A stretch of 64,000 bases of DNA from Urophycis tenuis (GCA_036785325.1 JAXIVH010000014.1:4733709-4797708); one strand, 5' to 3'; counted from the first letter of the stretch, positions 38,371 to 51,100 are shown. Numbers and translations: made by a program. The notes: generated by a model not told the origin, from the sequence alone.

Positions 38371-39216
38371 GATTGGGCGACTCGACTGCTCTTGGATTCC
38401 CCTTCTAGTCCTCACTTCCCCTCCCCCCCCCCCCCCCCCCCCCCACCTCTTGAGTCTAGTCTGCACCCCCAATACTGTACTCACACACCACGCACACACA
38501 TACACACAAACACCACAGTTAACGCAGATCAGTTTGTTGATCCAGCTACAGTTAAACGTATGACCCCTTTAATACCCCTTTAACTCACCCAAACCCCAAC
38601 CCCAACTCCCCCCCCCCCACCACCACCTCCACTGTAACATTTATTGCTCACATGAAACTGCTGTGTGCTCTCAGAAGTATATCAAGTCCTACCATCATAG
38701 GCCTGGACGAGGGAGGAGAAGGAGAGGGAAAGGGAGAGAGGGAGAGAGAGAGAAAACCACAATTCTACTCCCCCCCCCCCCCCATACAACCAGGCCATAA
38801 AGCCGGAGGCCTGGCAACCAGAGGCAGCGACCACAGCCACTGTAAATGGACTGGATAATCCACTTACAATCACACAAGCAGTATCAACGGATGGCCCTTC
38901 ACAAGGACAGCCAGGGACGGTGGTAGGGCAGGAGTCATGTCCTGTCTTCCCGGTTGGTCGCGTGTAACAATAGGAAAGGGGGTGTGCCTACTGGGAACCA
39001 GCGGAGGAACGCTAAGAGTCTAGAGGCGGACACGTTGCTGTCAGAGGACTAAATGCATGCACACACACACAAGCTCTGATAGGGTAAACATATGAGTTTC
39101 TTCACGCGAAACAATTACGCTTCCCCATAGTGAATATACACACTACCGTGATGATGGGGACCACGCCTCTGGTCAGAGAAGAGGTTAAAAGAGTGGTCTG
39201 CAGAAACGGGACTCAC
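38371..39216. other. fmn1 intronic sequence, no exon seen
   Basis: Contains C-runs (38417-38444 region, 38770-38783), a GGGAGAGA-type purine tract and otherwise unremarkable sequence. No formin motif occurs in any frame. Confidence 0.45.
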
Positions 39217-40007
39217 TTGTTGTCCTGGATCTGTATCCGTGTCCAGTACAGGGGCTTCATGGGGCAGGCGGGCTCCACGCTGGGCTTCCGCGGGGCCTTC
39301 TCCACCTTCTGAGCGAAGGCACCCATTGGCATCGGCGGGGGTGGTGGGCCACAGCCTAGCGGGGGAGGAGGCGGAGGCGGACCCATTCCGGGTGGCAGGT
39401 GGCGGAGGTGGGGGGCGGAGGCCCAGCGCCAGGGAGGGGTGGGGGCGGAGGTGGAGGCGGAGGTCCAGCGCCAGGGAGGGGTGGGGGCGGAGGTGGAGGG
39501 CGGGAGGCCCAGCGCCAGGGAGGGGCGGGGGCGGAGGTGGAGGCGGAGGGCCCAGCGCCTGGGAGGGGCGGGGGGGGAGGTGGAGGTGGAGGTCCAGCAG
39601 CCTGGGAGGGGTGGGGGCGGAGGGTGGTAGAAGATGGGCGGGCAGCGGCGGAGGAGGTGGCGGCGGGGAGGTCCGGGAGCAGCAGCCCCGACCCCTGACC
39701 CCTGCGGGAGCGAGTCCAGGGTCAGCCTGCGGGGCACGTGCTGCTGGCCGGGGCTCTGGGCGGGGCCCTCGCTGGGGGGACTTGAGGAAGCACTCGCGGT
39801 CCGTCTGCACGCAGACGTTGCGGTAGGCCTTGGGCACCGGCGGCGTTGGCGTCGAGGCGGCGGCACGTCCTCCACGGGGACGCTGGCCGCTCGCGCGGCT
39901 CACCGCTGGCGCCGTCCCTCTGCGCCCTGGCGATGGCGCCCTCCAGGCGGGACACGGTCACGGCGTGCTCGCCCCGCAGCTCGGAAGATCTGGAGCTCGA
40001 CGTCCGC
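39217..40007 (-). CDS. fmn1: Formin-1 exon: FH1 domain and start of FH2, with several frame changes
   Basis: Read from 40007 downwards, the family's landmarks appear in order but in different frames: ELRGEHAVTVSRLEG, then KAYRNVCVQTDRECFLKS, then QHVPRRLTLDSLPQ, then proline-rich FH1 units, then GMGPPPPPPPLGCGPPPPP and PACPMKPLYWTRIQIQDNK, which opens FH2. The acceptor is CGACAG at 40008-40010 and the donor AA|GTGAGT. At least five single- or double-base shifts are needed, mostly in C/G runs (about 39980-39990, 39850-39866, 39774-39779, 39662-39672, 39395-39412). The FH1 region is a roughly 50-bp proline-coding tandem repeat. FH1 binds profilin-actin; FH2 nucleates filaments. Sequence error near the gap is the likeliest cause; real decay is the alternative. 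Confidence 0.8.
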
Positions 40008-40344
40008 CTGTCGATGGAGAGGGAGAGGGAGACAGAGACAGAGACAGAGACAGAGACAAAGACAGAGACAGAGAGAGAGGGCAGAGAGAGAGAGAGAGAC
40101 CGGTCACATGGTCACACGGACAGAAACGTTGAGGTCACATGGACGGAAACATTTCACGCGCAAGTAACGACGTCTATTTTTGCAGCGAAAAAAAAAACAC
40201 TGTGACGAATAAACAAACAAAAACAAACACAAATGAAAAACCAACCCAGCATAATGCATGACATGTCGCATGCCCTTCATGTGTTGCCAATGTTACAATA
40301 ACATAATGAAAATTCAATAAGCCCACTGTTTATGTGACATTTCA

Positions 40345-40346
<2 letters not shown>

Positions 40347-40383
<37 letters not shown>

Positions 40384-40384
40384 A
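40347..40384. repeat. (CAA)n microsatellite
   Basis: Twelve or so CAA units in the fmn1 intron 40008-41834. Confidence 0.85.
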
Positions 40385-40780
40385 AAACAGCCCAATCAAA
40401 GCAAAGTATTGATTTGAGCGACGGAGGAGGAAGAGAAAGAAGAAGTCCCTTTTTGAAATTAATCTTACACATGATCGTTGTTAGCGTGCGGTCGGCTTTA
40501 GAAAGTGAATTAGGCACGTTCCCTCTCCTTTCTCTTGTGGCCTGCATACATGCATGAGAAGCCCATGCCGTTTGACTCAGCAGGGCCCTCTGAAAAATAC
40601 ATCTGTCAGTGTCAGCTTTTCCCTCTGGCATGAGTTGAGCCCAATTTGGCAGCGAGAGAAACACACCAAACCAATCGTGGAGGGGGGGGGGGGAACAAAA
40701 AAAAACTAAAAAACTAAACAACTAAGCGAACGTCCTGCCCCCCTGCTGGGAGACCTGGAAGCTACGGCCCCGCGCTGCAG

Positions 40781-40826
40781 CTTTCGGTACCTTTCTGTAC
40801 CTTTCGGTACCTTTCGGTGCCTTTCC
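40781..40826. repeat. 10-bp tandem repeat (CTTTCGGTAC)
   Basis: Four to five imperfect copies of CTTTCGGTAC in the fmn1 intron between the exons at 39217-40007 and 41835-41896. Nothing else in that intron is recognised. Confidence 0.75.
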
Positions 40827-41834
40827 ACATGCACGGGGCGTCCCTGTCCATAAGCCAGGTGACCGAAATCACAGACCACCCTCCGGGGTTTAAAGAAAGA
40901 AAAAAACACGAGGAAGTGACGGTCGAGTGGACAGTTAGCGACGGGGACATCTGTGAGTCCTAATGTCCCGCGGCACAAGTATTCCTTTCTTATAAACCAA
41001 TTGTTTGTATTTGAGGGATGTTAGACATGCATGTAACTGCTTAGGGTCACATGTGTGTTTGTAGTTTGAAGATGCTGTTTACTGTTGTTTTGTTTTTATT
41101 GCTGTGCCGTCGCAAGAAAACATGAAAGAAAGAAAACAGACACTGGCTTGATTCAACCGTGACGTTGTGGTTATGAGTGGTACACCAGCATGAAAGGCGG
41201 GTACGTGATGATTTGCAAAGGGATATTTGCAAATATGTTGTCAATGTTTATTCATAACACACTCAATTGTTACCATTTTCTCATCCTTAGAATAAAGATG
41301 TCACATTTTTCGTGAAAGGTATGGTTGGAGATGGGAAAGCGAATGACAGGAAAGCTAACGAATAACGACAACAAGACAAGCTAATCGGAGAGCAGGCTGA
41401 TGGTATAAACTGTGCAGGTCTCTTCCCCAGGGGGGTTGACTGCCCGACTGTGGTCTGCTGCTAATCTGCAACGCATTCTGAGATTTCATGCTTACTTAGT
41501 GCCATCTGGTGTTTGGGAAAAAAAACTGCGAAACTTGGCTTGATTTCGCACAAGCATTTTGACCAAAAAAAACACACACTTCATGTAATGACATTGAAAA
41601 TTAGTATTGTTAATTAAGTAACCTTACATTTTTTTGCTTCTCCTTTGCTTAACCTTCTATTTTACTTATCCAACTCTGCCCTGATTGTGCCAACGTAAGA
41701 TAATTTTAAGAACACATTTTAAACGGGTCAAAAATACAACTAGTCACATGAGCATTTCATTCTGAATGTATTACAGCACTGAAATGTGTCGCAAATGCAT
41801 ACATACATGTTGTGGAGATAATGTGATAACTCAC

Positions 41835-41896
41835 GTGCAACTTCTCAATCTCTTCCTTGCATTCTCTCTTCAGCTGCAAGAGGGCAGCCTGGTGCT
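41835..41896 (-). CDS. fmn1: Formin-1 exon, coiled-coil segment
   Basis: Encodes EHQAALLQLKRECKEEIEK and LH, matching the coiled-coil stretch before FH1 in FMN1 (human EYQAAILHLKREHKEEIE). Acceptor CTTTCAG, donor GTGAGT; phase 1 in, phase 0 out. Confidence 0.9.
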
Positions 41897-43196
41897 CTGA
41901 AAGAAGTCAGGAGAAGAAGACTTGGGATTACCCCACATACTGAGAGCAAAAACCGACCCAATAAGCCTCCCAGGACTTCCATTTTAAAAATGCTTTCAAT
42001 ATACAGGAGAGAACGGCCCTGTTAACAAAATGGAAATGTGTATGCGTGCGCGTGCTGAAAATGTGCTGAAGATTCAGCAGAGGCAGAGTATCTCATCATT
42101 CGCGTTGACTTGCAGAATGCATTTTGTTGACTTAACAAAACTAAACTTGTGTAACTTGTATGTGATGGTATCTTGTGACTTTACACAACTATTCATTGTT
42201 GTGAATGGAGCTCTGCAGCTTACAGGCAGAGGTGCCAGTAACAATCTACATGTTTAACCATTGAGAAATATGAATTCAAGTTGGAATTCTGTGTCGCTAT
42301 AGGAAAATGTGTGACTATGTTTAGAGATATAAATGCAAAACTCAAACTTTATCCTATCGATATAAAACATTCAAATCACTAAATGCCGCACTGCCCAAAG
42401 CTAGTATAATGTTTGTTCAACACATCCGTCAGGGACCTTTGGTCTGCTTTTCGGACCCCAGCAAACAGAGATAACCGCCAACCCAGGGGGGGGAGGAGGG
42501 AATTATGGAAATTATATGGCGACGTCTTGCACGTTAAAATAATATTTTTTTTATCTCTCAAACTCAATGAACCCATTAGCATCACAGAAAGATGCCTATC
42601 GCTGACAACCTTTTGCCTCTCTTGCCCTAATGCGAGAAACGTGATGCGCTCTGAAGGCCATACCAACTGTCATCTGTCAACACCGTCCCGTGAAGCCACG
42701 ACGGGACGACATCTACCTAAAGCGAGCACTGTAATTGTGCGGAGGACCGACTGCGTTCCTGGCGATCCTCCGCCCCCTCGCTGGCCTAAACGCGGGCGTG
42801 TCCCCACGCCCTGCTGCTCATAACCACCTCGCTTGTTTTGGCCTCGTTTGTGTATCTCCCCCTCCAGCGGGATTACTCAGCAAGGGTGAGGGCGTTTGGG
42901 TGTGAGGCATCTGGCGACAGATGCATGGGAGGAGGCCTCGTCTAAGGATAGTGTCTATTCAAGCTACGGTACGCAAAAAAAAACCATTAACAGGCATGGA
43001 GTAACAACAGCGCACGATTGTATAACATGACGGCCGGGGCACCGGTGCGTCACGAGGACGAGTCACACAAAAAGGTGTTCGGACAAATGCAGAGGATTTA
43101 TGTATATAAATACAGGCGGCCACCTGTGACCTGACATGAGCTCCCATGTGGGATGTTTTTTTTGGGGGTGGTGGGGGGGCGGGGTGGGATTCTCAC

Positions 43197-43317
43197 CTGC
43201 TTCGGTGTATTTGAGTCCCACCTTATCCTCCTCATCCTTGGTCTTCGGGGGGGGCCAGATGGCCTGGAGACGGCCAGGGGTGCGGTCTTCGCTGTCTGTG
43301 GGGGACGTCAACTCGGT
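43197..43317 (-). CDS. fmn1: Formin-1 exon upstream of the coiled coil
   Basis: Encodes TELTSPTDSEDRTPGRLQA, then IWPPPKTKDEEDKVGLKYTE. Human FMN1 has DRTPGRLQAVWPPPKTKD at the same place. Phase 0 in, phase 1 out. An eight-C run inside is in frame. Confidence 0.92.
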
Positions 43318-43514
43318 CTGAGGGGAGAGAGTGTAGAGAGCACACGGACCGTCAGTTCTTTTTGGAAACAATTGTTTTTGGGGGGGTTTCGTACATTTTA
43401 AGAATGGATGACACCTTCAGGAGACCTCTTGTGTCGCTATGGATTTCAACGGGCAAATCACACTTTGAACCTCCTGCAGAATGCAGAAGCCAACGGGGTG
43501 TGAATGGTACATAC

Positions 43515-45302
43515 GCTGGCCTCTGTGGGACTCATGGGGACGGTGGGACTCTTGGGAGCGGCGGGACTGACAGGAGACTTTGCGCCTCTGTCAAAGATCG
43601 ACTTCAGGAGCTCCTTCTCGTTCTTTATTTTCTGTTTGACAGCATTTAGGTCAATAGGCTCCGTGACTTCCTTCTTAGGGGTTTTGGGGCCAAAAATGTT
43701 TTTAAACGTTTCATAGGCCAGATCGGTGGTTTTCCTCGGTTCCGTGGGCGACGAGTGGACGACCGCCACCGCCGCCGCCGCCTGTTCCCTCGTCCCCTCC
43801 GTCTCCCCTTTGAGCGTGGCCGTTTTGGCGTCTGCGGGGGGCGCCTTCTCGCCGTCAGGCCTGCCGCCGCTCACCCCGTGGTCGTCCTCGAGGTTCAGGA
43901 GCAGGTTGAGCTGCCCCAACAGGTTGCTCTTGGTGTCGGCCACCTGCTTGGGCTCGACGCGCCTCTTGACCGGCGTCACGGTGATCTGCTCGGGGAGCTG
44001 CTTGGCCTTGTTCACCGTCTTCCTCAGGCTGAGCACCGCCAGCTCCGTGTCCTTCTCCCGCTGCTTGATCTCCGACAGCGTCTCCCGGTCTTCCCCCGTG
44101 GCGCCCTTCTTGTGCACCCGCAGCCCGCTGAAGAGCGCCGGCAGCTGGAAGGGCCCGGCGGGAGACGCGGCCGCCGCCGCCGCGCCCTTGGAGGGCGACG
44201 GGGTGGCGGAGGCCGGGAGGGACGAGGAGGGCGTCTTTGGCGATGAGCGAGGTGACCCGCCGCGGGTGTTTGCGGGGTCCCGTGCGACCGGGGACGAGGC
44301 AGACGAGGCCGACGAGGCCCTCGAGGCTTTGAAGGACCCCAGGAGGTCGTCCTTCTTCGCCGGTCCGTTCCTCGCGTCCTGCGCCGCAGGGCTAACTGAG
44401 GGTCCGGGTGAACCCTCAGTCACCCTGGGGCGAGACAGGGTGAGGGGTGAGGAGACGGGGCCGGGATGAGGCTCCTCTTGCCCCTTCGTGTCTCTGTCCT
44501 CCTGCTTCACGGGTCCCTCAGCCGTGGGTGCCGTTGAAGAAATTCCCCGCGCACTCACGTTGACCGGGTCAGCTGCTGCATCTACGCTGCTGCAGCGGGC
44601 GGTGTCTGCTTCTGCACGCGCGACCACCGCCTCATCGCTCCCGGGCGTGTCGGCGGTGGCGGTGGTCCGGGGCTCTTCGTCCTCCGGGTTCGTCCCGGGG
44701 AACCTGGTTTTGTAAAGCGCGGCGGGTTTCATGCGGGATCTCTCCATCAGATTGTGAGTCCTGAACACCGGGTAGTCCACGTTTTGTTCGATGTATCGAC
44801 ATCCATCCAGATCCAGATCCAGATCGGGACGCTCTTCCTCCCCGCCGCTCTCCTCAGAGAGCAGCGCGTCGGGTGCGCCCTCCTCCTCGTCGTCTTCGTC
44901 GTTCTCGCCGTCACTGTAGGTCTCCACCATGGTGACCCGCAGCAGGTCCGAATCGGCCGACTCGTCGCGGGGGTCCCGGCGGTCGTCCTCGCCGCCTTTC
45001 GGCTCGCCGCTGGCGTCCGAGTCCCCGCTGGGGGGTGGCTTGCGATCCTCCCCCGCGGCGGTTCCCCTGCTCGACAGGCTTTTGTATGACGTGAGGACGG
45101 CCGTCCGGGCCGGGCCCGCGGAGGCAGACCAGTCGCGGCCGAAGACGCTGGACAGCTTATTGATTAAGGAGGAGGGAGGAAGGCTCTCCGGTTTGTCTGG
45201 GCCCCTGGCTGCACCCTCCATCTCAGCTCTTCCTCGACCTTTGGTATTTATAACAAGGAACGGAGTCAAAAGGGGAAGTATCAGCTCCGCTCCACAGTGT
45301 CC
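43515..45302 (-). CDS. fmn1: Formin-1 large middle exon
   Basis: An uninterrupted frame of 569 codons from the ATG at 45221 (MEGAARGPDKPESL) to the donor GCC AGC|GTATGT at 43515. Features: serine/proline/acid-rich disordered sequence with TYSDGENDEDDEEE, a DLDLDLD repeat, and a conserved block FQLPALFSGLRVHKKGATGE with TLSEIKQREKDTELAVLSLR, characteristic of formin-1. The 5' border is unsure. With acceptor TTCTGAAAG the exon would begin at 45302 in phase 0 with the preceding exon; or 45221 is an internal translation start with a TATAAATA just upstream (45245-45252). Confidence 0.82.
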
Positions 45303-47762
45303 CTTTCAGAATGTCACAAAAAGGCTCATCTCCACCCCCCTCTTCCTGCTAACGTCCTCCGAACTGCTCCCGTTCCGCTCCCGCGTTGCCTGGGTACAAA
45401 TGTCCTTTGTGCACCGCACCGCACCGCTCACCTCTCCTGAGTCTTCCTGGAGGGGGTGGGGTGGTGGGGGTTACGTTATCTATCCTACAAACTGACCCGC
45501 CTACAACCAAGTCGCAGTCTCACAGTTCACTCTTCCTCTGGAAAAAGTCAGAGCAAGTGAAGTCCACCGGTGCTCTGAATGGAGCCAAGCGGCGCAGTCG
45601 CGGCGGGGGAGACACGGCCCCGGTCTAATCCCCCTGGGAACGACGGCCCACCTTCAGAAAACATTTGGAAGGAAAACCAACCAACAACAAAAAAAAAAAA
45701 ACCCAACAGAAATAAACTTCGCGGAAAGTTCCAGAAGTTAGTCTGCCCTACTGCCGTGGGTTCCGCCGCTCCACTGCGTGGCTTGGCTCCACTCCGCCGA
45801 CCTACGCGCTCCCCCGGCTGCTGCTGCGGGGTGTGAGAACAAGCCCTGAGGTCGGAGAGAAGTGAGTCCCACTGGTTTACCCAGTCTAGGGCCCGCCTCC
45901 GTCCCACCCTGGCTGGGAGGGACCTGGGGCCGCGCGCAGGCTCCACAGGTGTCTGATTACCTTCCTCTCCCTTCCACTTCCGCAAAATGGCTGCCCCAGG
46001 TAGTGTGTACACACACACACACACACACACGCACGCACGCACCCATGCATGCACGCGCGCGCGCACGCACGCACGCACGCACACACAGACACACGCGCTT
46101 GCTCGCTCGCTCCCTGTGTTGACACGAGCCGTCGTATTTCTGTGTCGCCGTGGTTCAGTGACAACACGCTGTGGGTGTGAGTTAGCCGTCTGTGGTCTGG
46201 TCGCACGGAAGGGAAATGCAAATACTACAGCCGCTGGTTAAACCCTTCAGCGCAGCAGCGGGTCATTACAACATGGGGATTAAGTGAGCGCTTAGTGGGT
46301 TGGAAAACTTGTGAGGGGGAGCAGCTGAAAAAAGTAGCAGGAACCGGAATATAATTTCGAAAAAAACTTGGAGTGAAGGCTAACAAGTGAATTCAAAGAC
46401 GTACCAAAAAAGTATTTATGTGGTTTCAAAATGTTTCATTTGAAGGAATATTCTTTCGCTCACACTTGAGGTACTTGATCCAAACATTAAAGAAGTAATG
46501 TACCAGAGTCATTTCAACCACTGCCTTGGTTGCCCGTAGCAACCAAAGGTCAGTCCGCCTCACAGCATTCCTTCAGACTGGCTGGTTGAGCACGCTCAAT
46601 GACCTACCGGCAACACAATAACCAACTTTTGAGAATTGGAGTTCACTTCCATCCTACCCTGTTTTGAACGATTTCTGTTATGGCTCACTATGAAAAAAAG
46701 GAGGAAAAAAAAGGTAAACAATCCTTTTTTTTAACTTTAATAAATACTTATTTCCCCACACTGCATATATGTTACACTGTTATCATTGGAGAACGTGACA
46801 AAGAATGCAAAGGCCATGTAAGACAGTGAGTGTGTGTCAGTGAGTGATGGGGCTGTAGATCATAACTAGATTGTTGTAATGGCACGCATTGCGACGGTAG
46901 ACAGGTGACCGAGGCGAGGCCATCGCTGTGTCTTGGAACTACAAAGCCGCAAGGTATTTTCTTTGTCAATCAGGTCATCAGCCACGGGAATGTGAAAAGG
47001 CTGGACCCGAAAATAACACAATGCCAACCCGCACCAAGGTATTCCATTGTGTGTAATCAGAGGCCTTGCTGGTTCCTCTGAAGAGCTTAAACTAAACAAG
47101 TGACAAGTGAATACAATGACAAACATAAATGAACACTGTTGTGCAGAGGAGTGCAGCGTTAGTCAGTCGGCTGACTAAGTTGCTTGTCAGGCTCTGAAGC
47201 TTTGCTATACTTTTGCCTCCGGAAAAGACACAGACCAACAGACATAAAGAGCACTACACCGATCCGTAGGAACATTAACACGAGAGGAATCCTTCCAATG
47301 AGGCCACACAATAGGTTAACAGTGTTTGCCCAGCAGTGCTGACAAGACTGCGTTCGAAGCTCAAGCTGGGACCAGAGTTCCAAAAATTCCACATAATAGA
47401 ATTCATGACCTGTTAATACATGTCTAAGTCGTCGTTGATCAGGTGGTTGAGCCACTCGACTGGACAGAGCCCCTAATCCTGGAGACCAGAAATGCTTCAC
47501 TCCTCGAGGTAACAAGCACGTTGGTCGGCGCAGTGTTCCGGGTGCTTGCTCCAGACTGCTGTGAAAAGCAGCAGAAGAAATCCCCTGCCAGGAAGGGCCA
47601 AGGAAACGGGTGTGTGCACGTGAGCACAGATGCATGCATGCACGCTTTCGTGCACAGGCGCATGCCTACGGCCTATGCATGTCTGTATGAGAGCAAGAGA
47701 GAGAGAGACAGCGTGTGTGTGTGTGTGTGTGTGCGTGTGATTAAAAGGCACGGCCTGCTTAC
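45303..47762. other. fmn1: fmn1 intron; CA/CG microsatellite at 46008-46088
   Basis: No recognised exon. Contains a compound (CA)n(CACG)n repeat and one 158-codon minus-strand open frame described separately. Confidence 0.5.
47159..47635 (-). other. Open frame of 158 codons with a hydrophobic helix, not recognised
   Basis: Within an fmn1 intron, on the same strand. The last 90 codons look protein-like: EFLELWSQLELRTQSCQHCW, then a stretch LIGRIPLVLMFLRIGVVLFM that could span a membrane, then a basic RRQKYSK and a short polar end. No family is recognised, no promoter or splice context supports expression, and the frame may be open by chance. Confidence 0.15.
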
Positions 47763-47920
47763 CGTGCCATCTAGGTTGGGGCAGTAGGGCGTGTCTCCGA
47801 TGATGTCGTCCTCAGGAGGCGTGATTCGCAGGAAGTCCAGATGGTCTGGTCTGGGCACCCGCGGCAACGGCTCGTCCCCGTCCAGCATCCAGATATCATC
47901 CTGGCGGAGGAGGGCATCTT
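47763..47920 (-). CDS. fmn1: Formin-1 exon (PPEDDIIGDTP segment)
   Basis: Encodes DALLRQDDIWMLDGDEPL, then PRPDHLDFLRITPPEDDIIG and DTPYCPNLDGT. Acceptor GTGCAG, donor ACG|GTAAGC. Phase 1 in and 0 out fit the N-terminal exon and the large middle exon. I place it in formin-1 from strand, phase and neighbours and from recalled similarity. Confidence 0.8.
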
Positions 47921-47928
47921 CTGCACGC

Positions 47929-47929
<1 letters not shown>

Positions 47930-47977
<48 letters not shown>

Positions 47978-48109
47978 CACGCACACGCACAAAGAGAAAA
48001 AAGTAAGCACATGCATGCACACAACCACACACACACACACACACACACAAAAGTATGCACATGCACACACACACACAAAAGCACACACACACACACACAC
48101 ACACACACT
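47930..48109. repeat. (CA)n microsatellite cluster
   Basis: Three CA runs with interruptions directly upstream of the acceptor of fmn1 exon 47763-47920, serving (as GT on the minus strand) in place of a normal polypyrimidine tract. Confidence 0.85.
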
Positions 48110-51100
48110 GTAAGTGTGCACTTTTTGTAGACATTTAAATAGACTGTGCGGCTGTGCCCGTAATCAAAACTGAGGTAGTGGGTGGTGTGCGGGTGCCTCA
48201 GTGTACCAGGTGGAGAGACGCCCCCCAAAGCAGGTGGAGGCCGAGACTTCAGAGTGTTATTGCATCACTGCGCTCAGAGGGAGAGAACCCCTTTCATTTG
48301 CAGGCTAGAGAACAGTGACAGAGGCTATTTTTATCTGCTCTCAGCCACTCCCTCTTCCCTGCATGTTCAGCATCAGAGGCTGCATCCACACAGACCCAAC
48401 GAAAGGCATGGGTTTGTGTTGCCCTGACCTAAAACACGTGGGATTTAGTTCATGTTTGGATATGCAATAACCATATAATTCACAGAGCCCATCCTACTGT
48501 GTGAATGTTATGGCACAGTACGAAAAAATAGCACTTGTACCATGTTTGAATAATCTGCGTTTCAATGTTGGTGATGAGACATGGCAATGTATCTCAGTGA
48601 GAGTTTGTGCTATTAACGAGACACACTCACACATGTGTGAAATCTCACATCAGACTTCATCCTCCACACCTACTCTAAGTAGCACAGAGACGTCGTACAG
48701 CTGTGCGTAAAGAAACGGGAACAATGGTTCTGTTTGACAGCGACCCCTTCAAAATCTAATTACAGGATGAGCCCATTGAAAACGCCTTAACGCATTACAG
48801 AATTAATCTTTTATCCCGTTACGGCAACCCTGATTGGCTGGGTATGGCACTTGTCACAACCTCAGCATCACGTGACCTCGGTCAAGTGAATGTGTCTCGC
48901 TATAAATAAACCGGCATTGTGTGAAAACTCATTAGGATACGTCATCGGGCCGCCTTGTTTCTTACTGCACCGCTTAAATTCACATATGTCGCCTTCTCTC
49001 AACACTTGAGAAATGAGAAATGGTGTCTTAAGACTCCATGAGATGGTTTGTTGATGCAGCTATGTATAAATGTTGAAGCGTAAATGAAGCTTTACCATCT
49101 TCAAAATGCAACATGCACTTTAATACTGTATAAAACAGAGGCCTTTTGCCTAGAACGCAACCTTGAATGTATTTTGACAATGCACAGTGTCCAGGTCAAA
49201 AGATTCTTCTCTGAAAACAAGCACCGAGATGTACCTAAACTCTTCACTTTATTTGCAGATTTACCTGCAGTAACCACGCAAATCATCTTTCAGAGACTGA
49301 CGCCCCTTCAGCCCCTTAGTGGCGAGTGGAAAGCTAGCCGCAAAAGAAAACGCAGGACGGGCGGAATAACTTTTCATTATGATAATGATTGCTCTGCAGC
49401 ACTGCACTGCACTGGAGCGTGCCAAGTAGGGATGGACTGCCTCCAAACACACAGTGGCTCTCCATGCCTCCATAGAGATAGAGACATCTAATTGAGCCAT
49501 TCATTAAACTGTACTTAAAAAAAACACGATGAATACTTACAATAGAAAACCACACATGCTATCTATCCCAGAACCTCGGGCATCCACACTGTGGATGGGA
49601 CAAGGAGAACTGTAGGGACTGTAACAATTTCCCAACCACTGGATTGAATATGCACCGAGACTGGCTGACACTGCCCCATACTGGACAGGGAGGGAAAATA
49701 ATAAATGTGGGTTAAATCCACAGCAGTAAATGTGCATTGTTTCTGATCACAGCTGTAGTAGGACAGAATGGCTCAAGGGAACAGTATCTATCCAGATGAC
49801 TAATTAGTAATTGTCCATCACAGAGAAAAGCAAGTGATCATAATAAATAATGGTCATTCCAAGGGGCCACTGCAGCATTGCGTCCTCCTGAGGCTACTAA
49901 AGCAAATCTGAATTTGAATATTTGCGAAAAGATTAATGTTGGAGTCACTTGGTGCTGCATTAGGTAATGGAAACTGTATTTATGTGTGCTAGAAACGAAT
50001 GAATTGATGTGCTGTCGCGCGCACGCGCACACACACACACACACACATTTACTGGCACTGGAATCTGCACTCTCATTCTTAATTAATCGTACACTCTCTT
50101 CGACAGCAAAGGCATTTAGCTCCACCCGATACTTTAGTGGACACAGAGCAGTTCACAATTCACACTACAGTGTTCATATACATATATATGTATATATATA
50201 CAGTATATGTTGGATCTCCTCACCAGGAGAATATCACACATATACACATTACAGGGCCCTGTACATACGACTGACAGGCTCAATACGTCTCAGTGGGGCA
50301 GGTTAATCCCCTGTCAGTCCATCTGACATCAACTCATCCGCGACGGGGATTAAGGGCCGCTGGAGAGACTGCGTGGTTGGTTGTTAGTTGCACGGACATC
50401 CCTTTAAACACCCCTGCAAAGCTCTAGGAGAGGGGGGGAAAAACTGCAGCCTGTTTTATGAAACACGGCTCTTTCTTGAGTCAACAAAAAGGGGCACCGT
50501 GGTCCATCTTATTATGGTCTTAATGTTGTACCAGAGCACACCGAGTACTGGCATGGAAAGCAACACACACACACACGCACAACCTTACCCTCCTAATTTC
50601 CATGAAATTAAATTGTGCTCCATGACCTCCCCCCCCCCCCCCTTGAATAACAAAAAATTGCTTACTTTTACCTAAAAGTAAGCAACGAATTCCAAATGCA
50701 ATAAACGTGGTTGGATGTGACTGACTCACCGCCGTGAGCTGGCTGTGCTGCTGCAGAACAGACCGGGGCCAGCACAGGCGGGGCGGCGGGTGTGACTGGT
50801 GTGTGGTGGCTGTGGGGGTGGCCATGTTACACTGAGAGCTAGGGAGAGGCTCTCAGCCCTCTACTCATGACAAACACATCCCTGGGAGAGGCTACTGGGA
50901 CACGCAGAGACCCCGGATTGAATAAAACACAGACCTCGTACAGTTTGGTGCATTTGTGTCTGGTTTATGTAAAAAAATATCTGCCGTCCAATCTGAAAGC
51001 TGCTGCACTGAAGGGCCGATTAAAAATTAAATAAAAACCTTATGCATTTGTAGGTGACACAATCTGTGGTCAACATCGCAGTGAAGGAGGGCATTGTCCA

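Noticed and set aside
47415..47460. Possible terminal exon reading EWLNHLINDDLDMY then stop on the minus strand
   Set aside because: Plausible-looking peptide but only 15 codons, no partner exon or family; probably chance.
50730..50825. Alternative fmn1 first coding exon (ATG with donor GTGAGT)
   Set aside because: Ends in phase 0 while the next exon needs phase 1, and the peptide shows no similarity to formins I know; kept only as a remote possibility.
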